31,271 nt of DNA from Promethearchaeota archaeon (lineage in GTDB: Archaea; Asgardarchaeota; Lokiarchaeia; Sigynarchaeales; SOKP01): positions 1-31,271 of the forward strand of contig JAGXOB010000020.1 of the NCBI GenBank assembly GCA_019894735.1, given 5' to 3'. Below are positions 15,127 through 22,611 of the stretch, one piece after another. The notes below the pieces were generated by a model, which was not told where the DNA came from, made no database searches, and was given only the letters and a program-made list of their open reading frames with translations. Every line of letters begins with the position of its first letter. The stretch's first letter is position 1. The translations under genes and the position numbers were made by a program.

Positions 15127-16497
15127 TTAATCTACCTCCCAATTTCCTGAATTCATAATGCCATTTGGATCCAAAGTGCTCTGTATTGTTTTCATTAATT
15201 TTTTGTAACTAGGATCCATTTTTTCGAGGATTAATTTTTGTCCTTCTAGCTCTGCTTTCCATGGAATACCCCCTAATTCTAACGCTAATTTATTGGTTTC
15301 AAAAAGTGCCTTTCTTGCAGTTTCCATATCCTTAGGATCGGCTCTATTGAAAGAATAAGAAAAGAACACTACTATTGTATGAACACCTCCTATTAATCGA
15401 GAACCTATTGTTGGAGGAATTCCATATTTTCTTGCTATATCAGCACCCCTTTCATACGCTTCGGGAACCTTCTCTAAAGGCATAAATGCGCCTACGTATT
15501 CGAATCCACCTCCTTTTCTAAAATCAGCAGCTCCTGCAGCAAATATAGGTTTATCCAAGTAAAGATCCTTCATTTTGTCTGGAGCTTTCATAAACCTCGC
15601 GTTTGACTTTCTATAGATGCGTTTTAGAGCTTTTTTTTGACGCTCTATTTCTTCCTCTGAATCGCCCGTGATGTAAGTCATAATAAAAATATATCCTTTC
15701 ATCCATTCTGGTTTATCTTGCTTTCCTAGAAGTATATCTTCAGCGTAACCAGTCGCTGTTATTTTTAGCAATAGATCTGGTAAATCTTTAGGATCATTTA
15801 ATAATCCAAAAATTATATCTCTCATTTTCGGTTTTGGAAATAATTGGATTGAAAGTTTAGTTATTACTCCCATTGTCCCGAAAGCACTAATGAATAAGCC
15901 AATGAAATCAGGAATTGGACCTCTATCAAACCAATAATCAGAAACCGCACAGGATCCTAATTTGCATATTTCTCCGTTAGGTAGAACGACTTCAAGACCA
16001 TTAATCATCGCTCCATGTCCCCCATATCTTTGCGATAAATATCCTGAGCCATGAATTAGCATGTTTCCCGCAACAGTAGCAGAAGGTGGAGCGTCTGGAA
16101 TAGGTGGCTGGAGGTCTGGATAATTCTCATTTAAATGTGAGAGTATTTGACCTGTTGTAACTCCTGCTTCAATTAGAGCGTATTGACTGAACTGATTAAT
16201 TTCAATTATTCGATTCATTCTTTTCATATCTAATACTATTCCACCTTTTACTGGAATTATTAATCCGCTTAATGTAAGCCCACCACCCATCGGAACTATG
16301 GGTATCTTCTCTTGATTTGCTAATTTTACGATCTCTGTAACTTCTTCCGATGTACCTGGCATAACGACGAAATCTGCAGATCTAGGTTTTGACGCTCCGG
16401 GATCTTGAGAATAGATATATAAATTTTCCGAACTATTTGTAGCGTAATCCTTTCCTACAATATTTTCCAGCTCTTGTAAAATGGATTCCTTATTCAT
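15127..16497 (-). CDS. FAD-binding oxidase, GlcD/D-lactate dehydrogenase type
   Basis: A 456-residue flavoprotein of the PCMH/VAO class. The FAD domain is visible as PRSADFVVMPGTSEEVTEIVKLAN, IPIVPMGGGLTLSG, GGIVLDMKRMNRI, and PPDAPPSATVAGN-like material followed by YGGHGAMINGLEVVLPNGE and AFGTMGVITKLSIQLFPKP. The C-terminal FAD-linked oxidase domain ends with the typical STLDPNGIMNSGNWE. Members oxidise 2-hydroxy acids (glycolate, D-lactate, other hydroxyacids); the exact substrate is not readable. It is followed after one base by the CCG-domain iron-sulfur gene, a pairing known from glycolate and lactate dehydrogenases. The ATG start is clear. Confidence 0.9.
   Translation of the reverse strand: MNKESILQELENIVGKDYATNSSENLYIYSQDPGASKPRSADFVVMPGTSEEVTEIVKLANQEKIPIVPMGGGLTLSGLIIPVKGGIVLDMKRMNRIIEINQFSQYALIEAGVTTGQILSHLNENYPDLQPPIPDAPPSATVAGNMLIHGSGYLSQRYGGHGAMINGLEVVLPNGEICKLGSCAVSDYWFDRGPIPDFIGLFISAFGTMGVITKLSIQLFPKPKMRDIIFGLLNDPKDLPDLLLKITATGYAEDILLGKQDKPEWMKGYIFIMTYITGDSEEEIERQKKALKRIYRKSNARFMKAPDKMKDLYLDKPIFAAGAADFRKGGGFEYVGAFMPLEKVPEAYERGADIARKYGIPPTIGSRLIGGVHTIVVFFSYSFNRADPKDMETARKALFETNKLALELGGIPWKAELEGQKLILEKMDPSYKKLMKTIQSTLDPNGIMNSGNWEVD
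15135..15141 (-). promoter_or_regulatory. Shine-Dalgarno sequence for CCG-domain subunit
   Basis: On the minus strand the sequence reads GGGAGGT, eight bases before the TTG at 15125, inside the end of the FAD-oxidase gene. It decides for the TTG start over the internal ATG and indicates coupled translation. Confidence 0.7.
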
Positions 16498-16614
16498 ATT
16501 TTACATCACTCTTATTTTAATAAATTTCCAAAAATTATCACTTAATTCAAAATACTTTTTTTTCTATTTAAATTTATTATTTCTTAGAACTAACTATTAA
16601 AAGATGATTTCAAA

Positions 16615-17169
16615 ATGAGTATTAAGGGTAAAACTGAAGGTGTGAGTAGACTTGTTGGCTCTATCCTAATTTTTATAAGCATTGTTTTAGAAATGAGTTT
16701 AAGTTTTCTGATACTTAACAATCCACTTTTAATTCTATCCATAATTTTATTCACAGCCCCTCCATTTATACTTAGTGTACTCTTAAAGTTGGAACAGAAT
16801 TTTATGGTCAAGAACACTACAAAATTCTTACCTTTAGTTTTATTAGAGATTATCGTAGTTTATATTGTGATTTTCGCATTTTTTCGCGTAGATTTAACAA
16901 TCAAATTTTATCTAGTTTCATGTTCTAATCTATTACTTATCATATGTTGGCACACTTCACTTTCGCTTTATAAGAATAAAAAGATTATTTTCTTTCTGAG
17001 TAGTGCTGGATATTTTATTATAAATACACTAATTTGGTTAAATAATATCGTATACCCTTATTTATATACTACTAATTTAATTCTTAAGCTAACGGTTCTT
17101 TTAGGAATATTCCTAATAACTTCTTCCGAATTAATTATGAAAAAAAAAGGATGGTTAAAGTACCTGTAA
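16615..17169 (+). CDS. Six-helix membrane protein of unknown function
   Basis: This 184-residue hydrophobic protein has about six transmembrane helices (~13-34, 37-57, 72-90, 95-113, 120-140, 150-170), short loops, and a positively charged C-terminal tail (KKKGWLKYL). No conserved polar motif in the membrane suggests a transport or enzyme class. It is divergent from the FAD-oxidase gene and convergent with AOR, so it stands as its own transcription unit. It is not recognised as any family. Confidence 0.7.
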   Translation: MSIKGKTEGVSRLVGSILIFISIVLEMSLSFLILNNPLLILSIILFTAPPFILSVLLKLEQNFMVKNTTKFLPLVLLEIIVVYIVIFAFFRVDLTIKFYLVSCSNLLLIICWHTSLSLYKNKKIIFFLSSAGYFIINTLIWLNNIVYPYLYTTNLILKLTVLLGIFLITSSELIMKKKGWLKYL

Positions 17170-17193
17170 ATTAAAATCCAGAAAATCTTTTAT

Positions 17194-18912
17194 TTATTCT
17201 AATCTGTTCCAAAAATCTTGCAAATCTTCTTTATTGAATGTGAATTTCAAACCGCTAGGTTCAGAAGGTTCTATTTTTAAAAATTTAGGAACATCATTCT
17301 TATCTTTGGTAATACCTGCTTTCTCATTGAAATTTATCTCAGTTTTAAGAATTTGCTTCCCAATATTAATTACATCTTCTCTTGTTAGATCTAGATTATA
17401 CATCGCGTTAATAGCAGCAGTAATGATCGCCATATTCTCATAGCTCGGACCTATAAAATAACAACAGCCCATAGAATCTAATACTGTAGTATAAACTTGT
17501 AATTCAAATGATAAATCAAATTTACCCTCATTTTTTGTAAGTTCACCATAGTCTTTATGTTGACTTGGTACTCTTCCAGCTATAGCAGCTCCACTAGTAT
17601 GATCGGCACCCATAGGGCTTGTAGCGTAAGTAACGCTCATCCCTTTAAAAACTCTGGGATCATATGCAGAAATACCTTGTCCTTTTATTTCTGGTATTCT
17701 CTGAGCATTTAATTTTTCTCCAACATTTTTAACGCCATTACCGTACAATTTACCTATATCAGTATTCTCCCGGATTTCTTTATCCAAAATATTGAAAACG
17801 GAGTCAGCGTCACCCCAAGGAATCTTATCACAATCCATAGCAACTCCAATCGTACCTCCAAACTCAATGGTATCGATTCCTACATCATCGCAGAAATGAT
17901 CAATTTTAGCTAAGCTATCTAAGTCATCAATAAGCAAATTAGTACCATTTAAACACATCGTTTCATATTCAAGGCTAGAAGTTATATGGTTTCCGTTTTC
18001 ATCGACAAATAAATTAGAGCATTTTATAACGCAATAAGGGGAGCAAGCCAAATTTTTCTTTCCACCTCTCGCAATTACGAGATCATGGAGTTTTTCGCCA
18101 CTGATGTTCGCAATTTTATCGAAAGATCCCATCCTAAAGTTTTTCGTAGGGATTCCTTGATGTTCACTCATTATCCTCATCATCAAAGGTGTCCCAAATG
18201 TAGAAAAGATTTTTTTAGTGTTAGCTAGTTCTTTAGCAAAGGGCGTTGACGCCTCCCTGAATTTTTTTAGATCGTGCATTTTTACTTTTGATTCTTTCGG
18301 AGGTATAATAACAACGGCTTTAATCCCTTTTGAACCCATAACCGCACCTAAACCACCTCGAGCAGCGTGTCTGCTTGGATATCCTTCTAAATCGTTGGCA
18401 GCAACTGTTGCTGATAGCATATTATGTTCACCTGCTGGTCCTATAGAATAAATTCCAATATTTTCTCCATATTTACTTCTTAATATTTGATGTAACTCGT
18501 AGTTTCCTAATCCTTTATATTCATTACCAGGTAATAATTCGATCCCCTTCTCATTAATTAAAAGTATTTTTAAATCAGATGATATATCTTCAAAGACTAA
18601 AGCTCTAATACCGTATTTAGCGAGCATTAGTGAAGGTCTACCTCCTACATTTGCTTCTTTTATACCTTTCGTTAAAGGACTTTTACTACCCACTGAAGTG
18701 CGAGCTGAATTTGGAAATGGACTTCCCGTAAGTATACCATTTGCCAAAATAAGTTTGTTTTCTGGTCCTAACGGATCGCACCGGGGGGGAACTTCATCGT
18801 GAACAATTTGTGAAGTTAACCCTCGAGCCCCTAATAAATAATATTTTGAATTGTTAGATATCTCTTCGTAATTGATTTTGTGCGATTTTACATTGATTCT
18901 TACAATATTCAT
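17194..18912 (-). CDS. aor: Aldehyde:ferredoxin oxidoreductase (tungsten/molybdopterin)
   Basis: This 572-residue enzyme oxidises aldehydes to acids with ferredoxin as acceptor, using a bis-pterin tungsten (or molybdenum) centre and one 4Fe-4S cluster. Markers are LLGARGLTSQIVHDE, NKLILANGILTGSPFPNSARTSVGSKSP near the N-terminus, the pterin-region SIGPAGEHNMLSATVAAND and RHAARGGLGAVMGSKG, cluster ligands Cys290, Cys294 and Cys298 (CSPYCVIKC) and a fourth Cys at 483/484 (DSMGCCYF), and the second pterin loop YDPRVFKGMSVTYATSPMGADHTSG. The CX3CX3C spacing differs from the CX2CX3C of the P. furiosus enzyme but occurs in the wider family. The nitroreductase gene lies upstream on the same strand. 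Confidence 0.93.
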   Translation of the reverse strand: MNIVRINVKSHKINYEEISNNSKYYLLGARGLTSQIVHDEVPPRCDPLGPENKLILANGILTGSPFPNSARTSVGSKSPLTKGIKEANVGGRPSLMLAKYGIRALVFEDISSDLKILLINEKGIELLPGNEYKGLGNYELHQILRSKYGENIGIYSIGPAGEHNMLSATVAANDLEGYPSRHAARGGLGAVMGSKGIKAVVIIPPKESKVKMHDLKKFREASTPFAKELANTKKIFSTFGTPLMMRIMSEHQGIPTKNFRMGSFDKIANISGEKLHDLVIARGGKKNLACSPYCVIKCSNLFVDENGNHITSSLEYETMCLNGTNLLIDDLDSLAKIDHFCDDVGIDTIEFGGTIGVAMDCDKIPWGDADSVFNILDKEIRENTDIGKLYGNGVKNVGEKLNAQRIPEIKGQGISAYDPRVFKGMSVTYATSPMGADHTSGAAIAGRVPSQHKDYGELTKNEGKFDLSFELQVYTTVLDSMGCCYFIGPSYENMAIITAAINAMYNLDLTREDVINIGKQILKTEINFNEKAGITKDKNDVPKFLKIEPSEPSGLKFTFNKEDLQDFWNRLE

Positions 18913-18975
18913 AAATAGAATAAAATATGAAATTATTTTACCTTTGCTTCTTCTTAAAATCCGATTATAAAAAAA

Positions 18976-19491
18976 TTAGAATTTATCGTAATGTACGATT
19001 TTTTCAAGGGGTTTTCGATCCACTACATCCCCTTTTTCTTTAATAGGAAATCCTAATGGGGTTAGTGCCAAAACTCTGTATTTTTTTGGTATTTCAAGAA
19101 CTTCTTGTATCATGGTTTCATTGAACCAGCCAATCCAGCAAGTAGCTAAACCCTCAGCGGTTGCTGCTAATATTAAATGTTCGAAACAGATCCCACAATC
19201 TAAAGGATAATACATTATTCCATTGGAATTTGTTCCCGATCCAGATTCAGGAATGATCCCAACAATAAACATAGGGGCTTCAACAAATTTCTGCTTTTGA
19301 CCGACCGCATTCCATACTTTTTTTACAATTTCTGGGTCTTTAACAACAATATATTCCATTCCTTGTTTATTAGCCCAAGTTGGAGCCAATCTTGCAGCAC
19401 CTAATATTCGATTTACCTTTTCCTCTTCCGGTATATCGGTTTTGTACACTCTATAACTTCTTCTTTTTCTCACAACATCGTAAAATTCCAT
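18976..19491 (-). CDS. Nitroreductase-family FMN oxidoreductase
   Basis: This 171-residue single-domain nitroreductase opens with the family signature MEFYDVVRKRRSYRVY, in which the RRSYR stretch contacts the FMN phosphate. It continues with ILGAARLAPTWANKQGMEYIVV, a central DCGICFEHLILAATAEGLATCWIGWF helix, and LALTPLGFP. The protein should form a homodimer with FMN at the interface; the substrate is unknown. I choose the ATG at 19491; an in-frame TTG at 19503 would add four residues. It is on the same strand as AOR, ending 63 bases before it, so an operon is possible. Confidence 0.88.
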   Translation of the reverse strand: MEFYDVVRKRRSYRVYKTDIPEEEKVNRILGAARLAPTWANKQGMEYIVVKDPEIVKKVWNAVGQKQKFVEAPMFIVGIIPESGSGTNSNGIMYYPLDCGICFEHLILAATAEGLATCWIGWFNETMIQEVLEIPKKYRVLALTPLGFPIKEKGDVVDRKPLEKIVHYDKF

Positions 19492-19645
19492 TCTACAAAC
19501 CAAATTTTATTGTTTTCTTAAGTATATTAAAATAGCGATAAATCTAAAATTTTATTGTTTTTGAGGAAATATCTACTCAGATGATTATATTTTTATTCTT
19601 TACATCCCATTTTATTCCCCTTCTACGACTCTGTATAATTTTTGA

Positions 19646-19662
19646 GACAAAGGTTTATAAAT
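19646..19662 (+). promoter_or_regulatory. Archaeal BRE/TATA promoter upstream of TFB gene
   Basis: The purine-rich GACAAAGG is followed directly by TTTATAAAT, the arrangement expected of a BRE plus TATA box. Transcription would start about 25 bases downstream, giving a leader of roughly 90 bases before the TFB ATG at 19776. AT-rich background makes TATA-like strings frequent, but the adjacent purine block is distinctive here. Confidence 0.5.
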
Positions 19663-19775
19663 GCAGATTGGATATAAGGTTACATTACATTATTAAAGTC
19701 GTAACATCATCTAATTTTTTACACAATTTTATGTTTGATGGCACTATGTTAATAATACATTTTTTGTGATATAAT

Positions 19776-20708
19776 ATGAATAACAATTACCGTGATCTAA
19801 TAAAAACTAAAAATATTGATCAAGATAATTTGCCGTCGGCTAAAAAAGCTGATTGTTGTAATACCCCATCCATTGAAGAGCGCGATGGTAATAAAGTTTG
19901 CCTTAATTGTGGTATGATTGCAGAGCGAACATATGTAGGTAATGAGAGAAGAGCCTACACTGTAGAAGAAATACAAAACAGAAGAAGAACTGAACCTCGT
20001 TGGCGAGATTTTGGCCCACGAACGATGCTACCGACCACAAAAACCGATTCAAAAGGTAAATCAATAGGTCCTAAAGAACAAGCTTTATTTTCACGTTTAT
20101 CAAAAATTCAAAATTCGTTAATTTCAAGCATTGAAAGGAACTTCTGGGAAGCGAAACCAAAGTTAAAAATGTTAACTTCAAAATTAAACATTCCAGAATA
20201 TATTTCGGAAACTGCATGGAAAATATATAGCATTGTTGCTAAGAAAAAGTTAACAATGGGTAGATCTATTAACGGTTTCATAGCGGGTTCTCTATATGCA
20301 GCGATTAGAGTTCATGACTTTCCACGATTGTTAGACGAAGTATGTGAGGCTTCTTTAACTCCGAGAAGAACTGTTCACAGATCATTAGCAATGATCATTA
20401 GGGAGGTTTTACCTCAATTGGGATTGAGATATCAGCCGATAACAGCTGAAAGTTTAGTTTTCCGATTTGGAAACGAATTGAACTTACCTATGAAGGTTCA
20501 AAAGGTTGCAATTGATATGTTAAGAACAGCATCTCAGAACGGTCTAGCGCGCACAGGGAAGGATCCTAAAGGATTGGCTGCCGCATGTATCTATATCGCA
20601 GCAAAGGATGGAGCTATTAGAAAAACTCAATCTCTTGTGGCTGATATAGCTAAAATTACAGAAGTAACACTACGTAGCAGGGCAAAACAAATAAAATTAA
20701 GGCTTTAG
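19776..20708 (+). CDS. tfb: Transcription initiation factor B (TFB, TFIIB homologue)
   Basis: TFB bridges TBP-bound promoter DNA and RNA polymerase. The 310-residue protein has an N-terminal zinc ribbon (residues ~27-46, DCCNTP...VCLNCGMI), a B-reader/linker (RRAYTVEEIQNRRRTEPRW and the GKSIGP segment) and two cyclin-like repeats (~115-205 and ~210-310), seen as SINGFIAGSLYAAIRVHDFPRLLDEVCE and DPKGLAAACIYIAAKDGAIRKTQSLVAD, ending TLRSRAKQIKLRL. In the first zinc knuckle, the usual Cys-x2-Cys/His is replaced by adjacent Cys27-Cys28 with Thr at the expected second ligand. It has its own likely promoter and lies divergent from the nitroreductase gene. Confidence 0.94.
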   Translation: MNNNYRDLIKTKNIDQDNLPSAKKADCCNTPSIEERDGNKVCLNCGMIAERTYVGNERRAYTVEEIQNRRRTEPRWRDFGPRTMLPTTKTDSKGKSIGPKEQALFSRLSKIQNSLISSIERNFWEAKPKLKMLTSKLNIPEYISETAWKIYSIVAKKKLTMGRSINGFIAGSLYAAIRVHDFPRLLDEVCEASLTPRRTVHRSLAMIIREVLPQLGLRYQPITAESLVFRFGNELNLPMKVQKVAIDMLRTASQNGLARTGKDPKGLAAACIYIAAKDGAIRKTQSLVADIAKITEVTLRSRAKQIKLRL

Positions 20709-20806
20709 GCACCCTAAAGCTAATTAAATCAACTTGATCAATTAAAAAGTTATACTTTCTTTTTTTTTGTAGTCGAACGATAAGATCTAATTTTATTCGT
20801 TTAATT

Positions 20807-21376
20807 TTATTTATCAGTAGTTTCTTCTTCTTGGATAAGAAGCATCCACTTAAGACCAATGCCACCAAAGATTAATCCAGAGACTAAAAAGCAACCTACA
20901 ACAAGAGTAAAATAAAACCACATTATAACCCCGATTACAGGAGCAATAGAAGGCGTATAAAGTGCGTCTATTAACGAAAAAACAGGTGTTATGCTCGTAT
21001 TAATATGACTATTGCCTAACAGAAAAATGAAACTTGCTTTAATAAACCCCCCAATTATTAGAAACAAACCAATAAGCAACAAAAACTTAGCAAGTGTATA
21101 GTCTTCGATTGTATTCTTTTTAGCAACCTTAAAAATCGAATAAGATAATACGATAAAGCTGGAAATTACACATAACAAAAAGATCCATAAAAGTATTGCG
21201 TGGATTGTCATAAATCCCGATTGAAAAATAATGCTAATAATACTATATTGCGAGCCATCCAGATTTAAAGTAATTAGAGAGCTAAAAAATATAAAATCAA
21301 GGAGCTCAACCACAGAAAGCAGAAAAAATATAATGCTAAATATCTTCAACCATTTAAGAACAGCTTTTCTTTCCAA
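20807..21376 (-). CDS. Multi-pass membrane protein of unknown function
   Basis: This 189-residue protein has about four to five hydrophobic segments (~10-32, ~55-80, ~95-120, ~145-180), with an acidic C-terminus (QEEETTDK). No recognised motif appears. The start is a TTG at 21376, since the next Met is over 50 residues in. It lies antisense between the two TFB-like genes, convergent with the first and divergent from the second; this is not evidence for a shared role. Confidence 0.62.
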   Translation of the reverse strand: MERKAVLKWLKIFSIIFFLLSVVELLDFIFFSSLITLNLDGSQYSIISIIFQSGFMTIHAILLWIFLLCVISSFIVLSYSIFKVAKKNTIEDYTLAKFLLLIGLFLIIGGFIKASFIFLLGNSHINTSITPVFSLIDALYTPSIAPVIGVIMWFYFTLVVGCFLVSGLIFGGIGLKWMLLIQEEETTDK

Positions 21377-21550
21377 CTTTTACCAACTCGTTATTTTCGT
21401 AAAATAAATTAAGGTACTATATTTTGTTAAGAATCTTTTATATAATATTTAATTTGATGGTTTAATATAAAAATTTTATAAAATAAGAAACTAATATTTT
21501 TTTGATTATTAGAGAAAATTAATATTTGAACTCAATCGATTGATAAATTT

Positions 21551-22513
21551 TTGAAAGATAATAAGAAAGATTCCGAAGATGATAACGGATGTAAGCATGA
21601 GAATATAAGACAAGAAGGAGGTTTTTTTGTCTGTCAAGATTGTGGCTTAACTGAAACGGATCAAATCGCTTTTGCACGAAATTCTATTCCAGAATTTTAT
21701 TCTGATTCTCAATTAGAATACGAGAGAAAAATTAGAATAAGCGATTCCAAAGCAATTCAAGATCCCGAAACTCGAAAGCGGTACGAGCAGATAAAAACAT
21801 TAACTAAATGGTTCTATGATTCCCAAAGTAGCTTCACTGAACAGAAGAAAACGATTAACATGTTAAAAAGTAATGGAATTGGATTAAATATTGATAACGC
21901 TAAGTACCTTGAGATTAAAGACAAATATTTACGATATAACAAATATCATCGTCAAACCTACGAAAATATGGTCATTATATTCCTCGCGATAATTTGGATG
22001 GAAATAAAAGAAACAACAAATATAAGAATTGAGGATTATATAAAGACTTCAAAAGAACTGGGACACAAAATAAATAAAAAAATGCTTAATAACGCTATGC
22101 TAAAAGTTAAACGAACAGATAAAAGATTAAAGAGTTATAACAACGCAACCAACATAGAACGAGACATAAAGGATAAAATTAAAATTCTTTTTCAAAAAGA
22201 TATAAATAATATTCAATATGAAAGGGTAAAACAACATTTCCAGAACGAACAGGAATACACGAAATTAAAATTGGAAATGCAATTGTTAGCTGATAAAGTA
22301 CTAAATGTGATTTCATACGATAAGATTCAAAACTTAAATCACAAAGCCTTTACTGCAGGGTTGATTTATTACATAGGACAAACGCTGGAAAATCGCAAAA
22401 TTTTTACACAAAGTATTGTTGAACAAACTAGCAGATTCTCAAGCACGACAATTAGAAATAAATATCACTTATTAATTGAATTTTTAGGAGATCCTCAAGA
22501 ATTTAAAATCTAA
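21551..22513 (+). CDS. Divergent TFB/TFIIB-like factor
   Basis: This 320-residue protein has an N-terminal zinc ribbon of TFIIB type (Cys14, His16, Cys28, Cys31; CKHENIRQEGGFFVCQDCGL) and a second cyclin-like repeat with the family pattern (HKAFTAGLIYYIGQTLENRK, then FTQSIVEQTSRFSSTTIRNK). The first cyclin repeat (~125-195) is poorly conserved, and the region between ribbon and cyclins, which would hold the B-reader, is unlike that of the TFB at 19776. It is rich in Lys, Asn and Ile. Only a TTG start is available, after an upstream in-frame stop. It could be an alternative TFB, a promoter-specific factor or an evolving paralogue; the fold call is fairly safe and the activity is not. Confidence 0.8.
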   Translation: MKDNKKDSEDDNGCKHENIRQEGGFFVCQDCGLTETDQIAFARNSIPEFYSDSQLEYERKIRISDSKAIQDPETRKRYEQIKTLTKWFYDSQSSFTEQKKTINMLKSNGIGLNIDNAKYLEIKDKYLRYNKYHRQTYENMVIIFLAIIWMEIKETTNIRIEDYIKTSKELGHKINKKMLNNAMLKVKRTDKRLKSYNNATNIERDIKDKIKILFQKDINNIQYERVKQHFQNEQEYTKLKLEMQLLADKVLNVISYDKIQNLNHKAFTAGLIYYIGQTLENRKIFTQSIVEQTSRFSSTTIRNKYHLLIEFLGDPQEFKI

Positions 22514-22611
22514 TTATTAAATTTTTAAAGGATTAGAGAAAAAAAGATATAATTAAAAATGTTAAAATCAATATTCATTAAATATTGTTGTAATCTAAAT
22601 TAAAAATAGAT

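Noticed and set aside
17194..18912. AOR Fe-S spacing CX3CX3C as a novel feature
   Set aside because: It differs from the P. furiosus enzyme, but this spacing is, to my knowledge, also present in other members of the AOR family.
19581..19769. Open frame of 62 codons before the TFB gene
   Set aside because: It has low-complexity hydrophobic content, no ribosome-binding site, and overlaps the best BRE/TATA promoter of the TFB gene. Treated as non-coding leader and promoter.
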